Source: Chryseobacterium sp. LAM-KRS1
GTDB lineage: Bacteria > Bacteroidota > Bacteroidia > Flavobacteriales > Weeksellaceae
DNA: 64,000 nucleotides
Reading direction: 5' to 3'
NCBI RefSeq assembly: GCF_013184525.1
Contig: NZ_JAAOIZ010000003.1
Location: 620,001 to 684,000 of the forward strand
In this document: piece after piece, positions 1-8,471 of the stretch
How the letters are laid out: the number at the start of each line of letters is the position of its first letter
How positions within the stretch are numbered: the stretch's first letter is position 1
The notes under the pieces: model-generated
Told to the model about the DNA's origin: nothing
What the model saw: only the letters and a program-made list of their open reading frames with translations
The model's database searches: none
Made by a program: the position numbers and the translations under genes

Positions 1-1
1 A

Positions 2-220
2 AAATGCCCTGTACTGGTAAAGGATATGGGTAAAGAGTTTGTGGAAAAAGAAATGAAAGGAGCATTTGGAATAAAAGTAATACCAACGGAGATCTTTATT
101 AAACAAAAACTTTCCCAAAACAGGAAAGAAAAAGATTATCAAAACATTATTTCCCATCTTGAAAATTCGGATGAGCAGGGAAAAAAGATTGCTGAAAAAA
201 TGAAACTTAATAAAAATTAA
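2..220 (+). CDS. C-terminal fragment of an unidentified protein (open at window start)
   Basis: The reading frame is open from base 2 and ends at a stop at 218-220, so this is the 3' end of a gene that begins outside the window. The first visible residues are KCPVLVKDMGKEF and the tail is strongly lysine-rich and probably helical. The internal ATG at 26 is unlikely to be the real start because the frame continues upstream of it. I do not recognise the family. It lies 24 bases before the next gene on the same strand and may share its transcript. Confidence 0.6.
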   Translation, partial: KCPVLVKDMGKEFVEKEMKGAFGIKVIPTEIFIKQKLSQNRKEKDYQNIISHLENSDEQGKKIAEKMKLNKN

Positions 221-244
221 ATACATTATAAAACATAATATTAT

Positions 245-1111
245 ATGAAGCTATATCCAATACAATGTGGAAAATTTAAGCTGGACGGCGGCGCTATGTT
301 CGGAGTCGTCCCAAAGAGTCTGTGGGAAAAAACCAATCCTGCAGACGAAAGAAACCTGATAGAACTGGGAACTCGATCTTTGCTTATTGAAGATGGTAAA
401 AAGCTGATTTTAGTGGATTGCGGTCTGGGAAATAAACAGGATGAGAAATTTTTCGGACATTATTCTCTTTGGGGGGATGATAATTTAGATAAAAACCTTA
501 AAAAATATGGTTTTGTAAAAGAAGACATTACTGATGTTTTTCTTACCCATCTTCATTTTGACCACTGTGGGGGAGCCATCGAATGGAATGACGATAAAAC
601 GGGGTACAGACCGGCTTTTAAAAATGCTCATTTCTGGACTAATGAAAACCATTGGCAATGGGCTACTGAGCCTAATCCGCGAGAAAAAGCAAGTTTTTTA
701 AAAGAAAATATCATTCCTATGCAGGAAAGTGGTCAACTGAATTTTTTACCACTACCGACGACAGGAAACTATGGTTTCGCCCCGGACTTGAAAATGGATG
801 TTATTTTTGTTGACGGACATACCGAAAAGCAAATGCTTCCTGTAATCCAATATCAGGAAAAAACAATCGTTTTTGCTGCAGACCTTATCCCTACAGCCGG
901 ACATATCAACCAGGTTTATGTGATGGGATATGATACAAGACCTCTCTTGACAATGGAGGAAAAAGGAAAATTTTTAAAGCAATGTGTTGATAACGAATAT
1001 TTATTGTTTTTCGAGCATGACGCACATAATGAGCTGGCCAGTCTGAAAATGACAGATAAAGGAGTAAGGCTTGATGAAGTTCACAGTTTTAATGACGTTT
1101 TCGGATATTAA
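245..1111 (+). CDS. MBL-fold metallo-hydrolase
   Basis: A 288-residue cytoplasmic protein (no signal peptide) with the metallo-beta-lactamase fold. The metal-binding motif THLHFDH is at residues 101-107 (H102, H104, D106, H107), with further likely ligands at H192 (GHTE), D213 (AADL) and H258 near the C-terminus. These are the residues that bind a two-metal centre in this superfamily. The general layout resembles lactonase or glyoxalase II-like hydrolases, but the substrate cannot be read from sequence. It is followed 7 bases later by coaE and is probably co-transcribed with it. Confidence 0.85.
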   Translation: MKLYPIQCGKFKLDGGAMFGVVPKSLWEKTNPADERNLIELGTRSLLIEDGKKLILVDCGLGNKQDEKFFGHYSLWGDDNLDKNLKKYGFVKEDITDVFLTHLHFDHCGGAIEWNDDKTGYRPAFKNAHFWTNENHWQWATEPNPREKASFLKENIIPMQESGQLNFLPLPTTGNYGFAPDLKMDVIFVDGHTEKQMLPVIQYQEKTIVFAADLIPTAGHINQVYVMGYDTRPLLTMEEKGKFLKQCVDNEYLLFFEHDAHNELASLKMTDKGVRLDEVHSFNDVFGY

Positions 1112-1118
1112 TTGAAGT

Positions 1119-1748
1119 ATGGAAGAATTGAATTCAGAAACACAAAAAGCAGAACCGGAACCAGCACCCAAGATCATTGGCCTTACTGGTGGAATAGGTT
1201 CAGGAAAAACAACGGTAGCCCATTTTATTGAAGAATGCGGATTTCCGGTTTATTACTCTGATGATAGAGCAAAAACCATTGTCAATGACAATGATACCCT
1301 AAAAGAAAAGATTAAAGAGCTCTTAGGAGCACAGTCTTATGATAATACCGGCCTTTATGACCGGAAATATGTTGCAGACAAAGTTTTTAATAATTCGGAT
1401 TTACTGCAAAAATTAAATGAAATCATACACCCCGCTGTACGAATTGATTTTGAACAATGGGTAAAAGAACAGTCAAAATATTTAGTCTTTAAGGAGACTG
1501 CCTTATTATTTGAATTAAAGCTTAATCTGCAATGCTACAAATCACTTTTAGTTACTGCACAAGACAACATAAGAATAAAAAGGGTAATGGACAGGGACAA
1601 TAAAACTTACCGCGAAGTACAGGCTATTATGGAGCGGCAAATGCCTGAAAAAGAGAAAATAAGGCTTGCTGATTATATCATCTATAATGACACTAATTTA
1701 GAAGATTTAAAAGAGCGGACAGAACGCACCATCTTTGAAATAGAATAA
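1119..1748 (+). CDS. coaE: dephospho-CoA kinase
   Basis: Dephospho-CoA kinase carries out the last step of coenzyme A synthesis, phosphorylating the ribose 3'-hydroxyl of dephospho-CoA with ATP in the cytoplasm. The P-loop GLTGGIGSGKT is at residues 21-31 and is followed by the YYSDD segment (D48/D49) expected for the catalytic acid. At 209 residues the length is normal, apart from an 18-residue acidic/proline N-terminal extension before the P-loop. The gene follows the MBL hydrolase by 7 bases and ends in a clear intrinsic terminator. Confidence 0.93.
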   Translation: MEELNSETQKAEPEPAPKIIGLTGGIGSGKTTVAHFIEECGFPVYYSDDRAKTIVNDNDTLKEKIKELLGAQSYDNTGLYDRKYVADKVFNNSDLLQKLNEIIHPAVRIDFEQWVKEQSKYLVFKETALLFELKLNLQCYKSLLVTAQDNIRIKRVMDRDNKTYREVQAIMERQMPEKEKIRLADYIIYNDTNLEDLKERTERTIFEIE

Positions 1749-1757
1749 AAAAAAGAG

Positions 1758-1788
1758 CTCGTTAGAAAATAATTCTAACGAGTTTTTT
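1758..1788 (+). terminator. intrinsic terminator after coaE
   Basis: A 10-bp perfect stem CTCGTTAGAA / TTCTAACGAG with a 5-base loop is followed by six T, 10 bases after the coaE stop. Confidence 0.85.
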
Positions 1789-1791
1789 ATG

Positions 1792-1822
1792 TAAAAAAAT
1801 AAGCTCTCATTTCTGAGAGCTC
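1792..1822 (-). terminator. intrinsic terminator after the 2151-residue peptidase
   Basis: The perfect stem AGCTCTCA / TGAGAGCT has a four-base loop (GAAA on the minus strand) and is followed on the minus strand by a T-run (seven A at 1793-1799 on the plus strand). It lies just downstream of the stop at 1847. Confidence 0.8.
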
Positions 1823-1846
1823 ATTTTTTAATAGTAAATAATTTAA

Positions 1847-4800
1847 TTATTCTTTGATAAACTTCTTCTGAGCTGTGCCCTGAACATCATCGATATCGAT
1901 AACATATACTCCATTTATCAATCCGCTTACATCAATCTTATTATTGAGGATAATTCCTCCGGAAACAAGCTGACCTGCTGCGTTGTATAGCTTATAATTA
2001 GCTTTCTTGCTAATATTTTTCACATACAATATGCTGCTTACCGGATTAGGATAGATCAGAATTTCAGTCTGGTTAACAGGATTAGGTACTGCCTGCTTAG
2101 AAATTCTTACGGTATAATCTTCAACTTCTCCGTTTGCAAAACTTATACAATTCACAGGAATCGCATCTTTCTGCATGGCAACTCTCATCACAACATATTT
2201 AAAATCCGTCATGCTGATGAATGCATCCGCCGGTACACTGAACGTCCCTTTAACAGGGGTTGTTGAGTTAGGCGAAGACACAAGGATTCTTTCATTAGGA
2301 TCAAATGTTCCACTTCTGTCGAAATCTATCCATACGGCAATACCTTCATTATTCGTTGTTCCTGTCCATGATTTAGCAATTGAAATCTCATTACCAGTAG
2401 ATCCCTGAATCAATTCAATAAACTTGGTAGGATCTCCGGTAAAGTCTGAATAATTCTGAGCATTTGAATCATTTGACATTTGCGGTTTACCAGTAGGTTT
2501 TACCGTAACGTTTGAAATGTATTCACTCACTGAACTTCCAGACGACATCTGACAATAAATAACGGTAGGTGTTGTAAAGAAGTATGGTTGTGTATACGTA
2601 CCAGGAGTACCACTACAAATATTAGCAACCTGTAATTCATACTTCGTCAACTCTGTTAATCCCGTAAGGGTAAGTGTATTGGTAGCCACCGGAACCGTTG
2701 TCCAGCTCGGAATACCTACTTTTCTGTATCTTAAGATATAAGTAGATCCCGGGAATGGATCCCAAACGACAACAGCTGTTGTAGGAGTAAGGTTAGTGAT
2801 GGTTAAGCCCGGAGGTGGTAATTCACATGTCCTTTCCGTAGTAAATACTTTAGGATTTGAATATGGATTGATTGTAGTCTCACCCACACACTTGTTAGCC
2901 ACCTGAACCTCATAAGTAGTGTAAGGGCTTAATCCTGTCAACTGATAAGAGTTCCCAGGTGTTACCGGTACAGTTACATCTACCCACGTGGTTGTTCCCA
3001 CGACTCTATATCTTAATACATACGTTGAACTTGGCGCAATTGGTGCCCATGTTACTAATGCAGAGTTTGTTGTTACGTTACTGATTGTTACAGTAGGAGG
3101 CGTAGGATCACATCTGGTAGAGAATGTTTTAATCGCGGTAAATGTACCTGGTGTTGTACCACAGCTTGCAGCAACCTGCACCTCATAAGTAGTAGCAGGA
3201 GTTAAACCTGTTAACTGAATTGGAGGGTTACCAAGAAGAGTAGAAACGTTAATACTCGTCCACGTAGTAGATCCCAAAGGTCTGTACTGTAAAATATAGG
3301 TAAGCCCATTGGTTACACCAGTCCAGTTTACTATTGCTGAAGTATGGGTAATCGTATTAAACGCAAGATTTGTAGGTGTACCTGTTGCACATGGTCTTAT
3401 TCTCACTGCATAATCTTCCACTTCACCATTCACAGCTACCTGACACATTACAGGAGAACTGGAACGTTTTAGCACCACTCTCATTGTTGTTGTAAGAGGT
3501 CCGCTGTATGCAGTAGACGGAACATTGAACAATGCATTAACAGTACTTGTTGAATTGGAAGCTACTGCCATGATTTGTTCATTTGTCTCGAATACCCCAT
3601 TTCGGTTAAAGTCGATCCAGGCACTTACAGCATCACTGTTGGTTGCTCCTGCCCATCCTTTAGTTACGGCGATTTTATTTCCTGTTGAGCCAAGCTCAAG
3701 GTTAATCAACGTAGCTGGTGTAGTATAACTGATATAGTTTGTCTGTAATGAGGTATTACTCATTGGAGCAATTCCCGGATTTACAGAAGTCACTGTTACA
3801 TTAGCTATATAATCATTGGTTCCTGTTCCTGTCATGTTACAATAACTGATAGCAGTCGTTGTAAATGGAATTGAAGCAGAGAAGGCACCTAATGTACCAC
3901 TACATCTTGTGGCAACCTGTACCTGATATCCGGTTAATTCGGTAAGCCCAGTAATCGTGTAGCTATTTCCAGGTGCAAGTACAGGATCAATTGTTGTCCA
4001 TGCTCCTGTAGCCCCTAATCTCCATCTTAATACATAAGTAGCTCCCGTAGATGCTAGCCAGGAAACATTAGCAGTAGTTGCAGTAATGTTGGACACTGTA
4101 ATATTGCTTGGAGGAGCTGTCGTACATGGTTGAATGTCTACAAATTTAACTGCATAATCTTCTACTTCACCATTACTTGTTAAGTTCTGACATGCATTAT
4201 CAATTGTATTATAGTATACGATAACACGCATTTTGACAATGTTCGTTCCTGTATATGCATTAGCAGGAACCGTGAAAGTAGCAGTCACAGGAGTAGTACT
4301 GGAATATCCAAGATTCATTACTCTCTCCGTACCATTATCAAACACGCCGTCTCCGTTATAATCAATCCATACTGATGTAGCATACGTACTTGATAAGATC
4401 ACTCTACCAATAGAAATATTATTTCCGGTAGAACCACGAACAAATGTAATAAGTTTAGTAGGGTCAGTAGAATAATCTGTATACGTCGTTGCTCCAGAAT
4501 TATTGATCATCATAATCGAATTCGTTGGAGTAACGGTTACATTATTTATATATCCGTCACCTACAGTCGCAGTTCCGGAGTTACAGTAACTAACGGCCAG
4601 TGTTGTGAAATTCACAGATGTAGACCAAGGTCCCTGAGTTCCTCCACAGATGGTTGCCACCTGCACTTCATAAGCAGTGGTTGCATTTAAGTTAAGGATC
4701 GTATAGGTATTTCCAGGCGCCGGAACAGGATTAACTGTTGTCCAGGCTGCTGCTGCTGTAGCCTTATATCTTAATACATAAGTAGCACCTGTAGAGTTTA

Positions 4801-7800
4801 ACCAGGAAACCGTCGCAGTAGATGCACTAACACCTGTTACAGAAATTGGCGAAGGCGCAGCTGTAGAACATGGTTGTAGGTCTACAATTTTAACAGCATA
4901 ATCCTCTACTTCACCATTAGTAACATTGACACATGGATCATTGATATTTGATGAAGAAATGATGACTCTCATTCTAAGGGTAAGCGGACCATTATACGAT
5001 GTGTTTGGAACCGTATATGTTGCCGTAATCGGAGTTGTAGTACTCGTTGTACTGTTGATTACCCTTTCATTGTTTTCAAAAATTCCGTTTCTGTTAAAAT
5101 CGATCCATGCTCCAACAGCCAGAGACGGAGGGAATGTACTCGGTGTGATCCATGATTTGCTCACAGAAATTGCATTATTTGCAGATCCACGTACTAACGT
5201 AATCAATTTAGTTGGATCCACGGAATAATCCGTATAAGAGTTTGCTCCGGAATCATTATTCATAATATATGAATTGGTCGGAGTCATCTTAACATTTGAA
5301 ATATATCCGTTGGTACTGTTACCTGTTACGGTACAGTAGTTAACCGCCGGAGTACTGAACTGAACAGGAGCTGTAAACGTTCCAGTAGTCCCGGAACAAA
5401 TATATGCCACACGAACTTCGTACTGTGAAGATTCTGTTAAACCTGTAATCGTATAAGCACTGGTTGTTAATGGAACAGGTATCCATGCGGTTGCGCCAAC
5501 AGCTCTGTATTCAAGTATATAGGTTGCTCCTACAGCAGGGTCCCACATTACGTAAGCTGATGTAGCCGTAATATTTGTTACGCTTAAATTCAATGGAGCA
5601 TTACTTGTACAAGGTATAGGCTGAATTAATTTCACAGCATAATCTTCTACTTCTCCATAAGTAAAGTTCTGACACATCACAGAAGGAGAGCTAAAGCTTA
5701 GAGCCACTCTCATTCTTGTTGTAGAAGGTCCATTATATGCATTGGCAGGAACTGGAAATGTAGCTGTAACCGGGGTAGTTGTACTTGCCGGAGAAGTCAT
5801 TACCTGTTCATTTGTTTCAAAAATTCCGTTTCGGTTAAAGTCAATCCATACATTCACAGCTTCACTATATGTACTACCCGTCCACCCTTTCGAAACAGAA
5901 ATTGTATTGTTAGCAGACCCGATCACAAGATTTACCAAAGCACTTGCTGTTGTCGTGTAATCAGTATAAGTAGTTCCTAAAGAAGTATTACTCATTACGG
6001 CAGCTCCCGTAGGTGTTACTGTAACATTAGCAATATACTCATCATTAGAATTGCTTGACTGCATCTGACAGTAGTTTAGTCCCGGTGTTGTAAAGTTAAC
6101 AGAGGTAGAGAAAGTACCCTGCGTTCCTGAACATACATTAGCAACCTGAACTTCGTATTGAATTCCATCCGTAAGCCCTGTTAATACTGTAGTATTGGTC
6201 GTAGCATTTACTGTAATCCATGTTGTGCTTCCAACAGGACGATACTGAACAACGTAAGTTGCTCCGGCAGAAGCTGCCCAGGAAACAGTAGCCTGAGTCT
6301 GAGTAACTGCAGAAACTGTAATACCAGTCGGCGCAGCTCCAGTACATGCAGCTAAACTGGCTACTGTAGCACTGCCAATGGCATAAAATACATTTCCGAT
6401 CGCACTTACTCTGATTTTCACGGTAGACCCTAATGTTAAAGCTCCAAAAGTTAAGCTTTCACTTCCATCATTAGGAGTAGATGGCGCCAAAACATTCCAG
6501 GTAACTCCATTGTCCGTAGTGTAATCTATTTTAACATTAGCAACACTATAAGGAGCAGCTGTGGTATTTACCACATCCCAGGTTACAGTGCTTGGTCCGT
6601 TATTATAAGCTGTTGCTGTTGTAACCTTAAAAGGTCCTGCACTACCTACGATAATTGTTTGTTCAGCAAACTGTGTCTGCTGTTGATTCGCAATGGGACT
6701 ATTATCTCTTACTGTTACAGAGAACTTGGTTGTTCTCGCAACATTAGAAACAGATTCCCATCCATTATTCGAATTGTTAAGAACTCCGGCAAGCACAGAA
6801 GATAATTTAGGAAAATATCTTGTTGGACTTGTCGTTGGCAATACCGATCTAAAGGTTGCACCTGAAGTTGTTGTTCCTAAATTATTCTTGTTAATAGTAA
6901 CGCTTGCATTATCCACTTCTTCCCAGGTATAGGTCATTGGATCATTTTCCGCATCGGTGGCAGAAGCTGTTAATACGAATGCTGTTCCTTTAGGAATATT
7001 ATAAGTTGGTAATGCAGAAATCACAGGTGGATTGTTGGCAACTGTAGTTTCAACATCACAGGTTTTAGAAATTAGGTTAGCCTGTACCTGCTTGATACTG
7101 GCGATATGAAAATAATCATCTGAGTGAGGCTGAACATCGGTATTAGGCCCGGTAATTCCGGCATACCCCATAATTGTGGATCCAGAACCGGGTTCCATAT
7201 TCACCCCTGTTCCTTCAAGACCGTGAGAAAATGTATGATTTGCTCCTAACTGATGACCCATTTCATGGGCAACATAATCAATATCAAAATTATCTCCTTG
7301 TGGAATCCCATCTGCTGGCGATGTATATCCGGATCCTTTTCCTTTCGGAACTCCTGTAGTTGGATCTACGCAAACGCATCCGATACATCCTGCATTACCT
7401 CCACCTCCGGAAGCACCAAATAAATGCCCTATATCGTAATTGGCATTACCTACATTAGCCGTTAAAGTATTTTGCAATTCTAGATTCCATGCACCTCCAG
7501 CTCCTGCAGCAGCCGGAGAATAAGGGTCAGTTGCCGGGTTAGTATAAATTACACCCGGAAAGTTCTGTAAATTTAAGTGTAAAGCAAAATCTTTTTCAAA
7601 TACACCATTTACCCGGGTAAGCGTTGCATTAATAGCCGCCATCGCTCCAGGAACTGTTCCTCCATGAAACTGGGTATACTCTCCTGTTACAGACATTACC
7701 AATCTCATTGTTCTGTACTTCTTATCTGAAGACTTCGCAAAATTAGTGGTCTGATTGCTAAATGCAGATCCCTTCTGATAAAGTTTATTGATCTCTTCCT

Positions 7801-8302
7801 TATCCAAAAGACTTTCATTCATGGAGCATAGAAAACCTTCTTTGCTCTTATCAGTTTTCGGATGCACACCGTAAACTGTCTTTTCTCTATTTAGAGGTTC
7901 TACAAATTCAGCGATCCCGTTTTTGATGATCATAGACTGAAAATCATTCGGCGCTAAACTGAACCTCAGATACTTACCCGGATCATCGATTCCGACTCCG
8001 ACATAAGATCCAAGTTGATACTCGTCTGCCAGTTCTTTTACAACAACCGGAAAGCTGTAAACGGCAAACCTTTCAATTTTCCCATCCATGGTTGGCAATG
8101 AAATTGTTACGGGTCGGGCATTCTTGCCCGTCTCCTGTGCATTGGCCAGTTGGGATTTTAATAAGGGAATGTCTAGAGAGTAATAGTTCTTAATTTCAGA
8201 ACTTCCTCTGATTTTATCTCCTCTGAAAGATGTCGGGCTCCATTGTGCACTGGTGACCACAAACAGACAGAGAAGAAAGAAAGAAGTAAAAATTTTCTTC
8301 AT
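1847..8302 (-). CDS. giant secreted reprolysin-like metallopeptidase with FN3/GEVED modules and T9SS sorting domain
   Basis: A 2151-residue secreted protease. The order is: Sec signal peptide (1-19, cleavage near SAQ); propeptide (about 20-190); reprolysin-like (M12B-type) catalytic domain with the zinc motif HEMGHQLGANH at 346-356 and a Met-turn at M378 (STIMGYAG); Ig/PKD-like region (about 420-650); four FN3+GEVED modules (653-1638); two FN3 domains alone; a seventh FN3 with a fifth GEVED (1826-2075); and a T9SS sorting domain (about 2076-2151: IYPNP, NAAGQLV, YVI, KKFIKE). Each GEVED module has a WIDFNRNGxF-type loop that looks able to bind calcium. The next two genes upstream encode paralogs with only one FN3 and one GEVED. 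A TAGATTTG box lies at 8332-8339. Substrate unknown; probably extracellular or surface protein degradation. Confidence 0.92.
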   Translation of the reverse strand: MKKIFTSFFLLCLFVVTSAQWSPTSFRGDKIRGSSEIKNYYSLDIPLLKSQLANAQETGKNARPVTISLPTMDGKIERFAVYSFPVVVKELADEYQLGSYVGVGIDDPGKYLRFSLAPNDFQSMIIKNGIAEFVEPLNREKTVYGVHPKTDKSKEGFLCSMNESLLDKEEINKLYQKGSAFSNQTTNFAKSSDKKYRTMRLVMSVTGEYTQFHGGTVPGAMAAINATLTRVNGVFEKDFALHLNLQNFPGVIYTNPATDPYSPAAAGAGGAWNLELQNTLTANVGNANYDIGHLFGASGGGGNAGCIGCVCVDPTTGVPKGKGSGYTSPADGIPQGDNFDIDYVAHEMGHQLGANHTFSHGLEGTGVNMEPGSGSTIMGYAGITGPNTDVQPHSDDYFHIASIKQVQANLISKTCDVETTVANNPPVISALPTYNIPKGTAFVLTASATDAENDPMTYTWEEVDNASVTINKNNLGTTTSGATFRSVLPTTSPTRYFPKLSSVLAGVLNNSNNGWESVSNVARTTKFSVTVRDNSPIANQQQTQFAEQTIIVGSAGPFKVTTATAYNNGPSTVTWDVVNTTAAPYSVANVKIDYTTDNGVTWNVLAPSTPNDGSESLTFGALTLGSTVKIRVSAIGNVFYAIGSATVASLAACTGAAPTGITVSAVTQTQATVSWAASAGATYVVQYRPVGSTTWITVNATTNTTVLTGLTDGIQYEVQVANVCSGTQGTFSTSVNFTTPGLNYCQMQSSNSNDEYIANVTVTPTGAAVMSNTSLGTTYTDYTTTASALVNLVIGSANNTISVSKGWTGSTYSEAVNVWIDFNRNGIFETNEQVMTSPASTTTPVTATFPVPANAYNGPSTTRMRVALSFSSPSVMCQNFTYGEVEDYAVKLIQPIPCTSNAPLNLSVTNITATSAYVMWDPAVGATYILEYRAVGATAWIPVPLTTSAYTITGLTESSQYEVRVAYICSGTTGTFTAPVQFSTPAVNYCTVTGNSTNGYISNVKMTPTNSYIMNNDSGANSYTDYSVDPTKLITLVRGSANNAISVSKSWITPSTFPPSLAVGAWIDFNRNGIFENNERVINSTTSTTTPITATYTVPNTSYNGPLTLRMRVIISSSNINDPCVNVTNGEVEDYAVKIVDLQPCSTAAPSPISVTGVSASTATVSWLNSTGATYVLRYKATAAAAWTTVNPVPAPGNTYTILNLNATTAYEVQVATICGGTQGPWSTSVNFTTLAVSYCNSGTATVGDGYINNVTVTPTNSIMMINNSGATTYTDYSTDPTKLITFVRGSTGNNISIGRVILSSTYATSVWIDYNGDGVFDNGTERVMNLGYSSTTPVTATFTVPANAYTGTNIVKMRVIVYYNTIDNACQNLTSNGEVEDYAVKFVDIQPCTTAPPSNITVSNITATTANVSWLASTGATYVLRWRLGATGAWTTIDPVLAPGNSYTITGLTELTGYQVQVATRCSGTLGAFSASIPFTTTAISYCNMTGTGTNDYIANVTVTSVNPGIAPMSNTSLQTNYISYTTPATLINLELGSTGNKIAVTKGWAGATNSDAVSAWIDFNRNGVFETNEQIMAVASNSTSTVNALFNVPSTAYSGPLTTTMRVVLKRSSSPVMCQVAVNGEVEDYAVRIRPCATGTPTNLAFNTITHTSAIVNWTGVTNGLTYILQYRPLGSTTWTSINVSTLLGNPPIQLTGLTPATTYEVQVAASCGTTPGTFTAIKTFSTRCDPTPPTVTISNVTTNSALVTWAPIAPSSTYVLRYRVVGTTTWVDVTVPVTPGNSYQLTGLSPYTTYEVQVANKCVGETTINPYSNPKVFTTERTCELPPPGLTITNLTPTTAVVVWDPFPGSTYILRYRKVGIPSWTTVPVATNTLTLTGLTELTKYELQVANICSGTPGTYTQPYFFTTPTVIYCQMSSGSSVSEYISNVTVKPTGKPQMSNDSNAQNYSDFTGDPTKFIELIQGSTGNEISIAKSWTGTTNNEGIAVWIDFDRSGTFDPNERILVSSPNSTTPVKGTFSVPADAFISMTDFKYVVMRVAMQKDAIPVNCISFANGEVEDYTVRISKQAVPNPVNQTEILIYPNPVSSILYVKNISKKANYKLYNAAGQLVSGGIILNNKIDVSGLINGVYVIDIDDVQGTAQKKFIKE
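2078..6346 (-). repeat. tandem FN3 + GEVED coding modules in the giant peptidase
   Basis: This segment encodes seven fibronectin type III domains and five GEVED domains. Each unit of about 245 residues begins with a Cys and a proline-containing FN3 (…GATYxLxYR…YEVQVA…CSGT) and ends with GEVEDYAVK. Unit boundaries fall at Cys653, Cys898, Cys1145, Cys1393 and Cys1638, then two FN3 domains alone, then a final FN3+GEVED from about 1826. The copies have diverged in DNA, so the array is not a recent slippage product. The paralogous genes each carry one unit. Confidence 0.88.
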
Positions 8303-8331
8303 AAGCTTCTCAATATATTATATTAATTACA

Positions 8332-8339
8332 CAAATCTA
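8332..8339 (-). promoter_or_regulatory. -7 box (TAGATTTG) of the 2151-residue peptidase
   Basis: The minus strand reads TAGATTTG, an exact match to the Bacteroidota TAnnTTTG element, 30 bases upstream of the start codon. No convincing -33 TTG was seen at the usual spacing. Confidence 0.5.
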
Positions 8340-8423
8340 ATCATTTTTCATTATTAATTTGTGGCTACAATCATTTTTTTTATACAAATTTCACAATAAT
8401 ATATTTTATAAGTTCAAAATAAA

Positions 8424-8452
8424 AAAATCCCCAGGATTACCTGAGGATTTTT
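8424..8452 (-). terminator. intrinsic terminator after the 1006-residue peptidase
   Basis: On the minus strand AATCCTCAGG and CCTGGGGATT form a stem with one bulged or mismatched base, followed by seven T. It is about 20 bases past the stop at 8472. Confidence 0.75.
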
Positions 8453-8471
8453 TATTGATAAAAATAATATC

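Noticed and set aside
2078-6346. Regularly spaced similar blocks that at first glance suggest a large DNA repeat array
   Set aside because: Translation shows diverged FN3 and GEVED protein domains in a single gene; the DNA units are about 740 bases and not conserved enough for CRISPR or satellite DNA.
6138-6347. Short minus-strand frame rich in Trp, Cys and Ser
   Set aside because: Out-of-frame shadow of the FN3 coding repeats; it lacks a promoter and its odd composition is that of a frame-shifted repeat.
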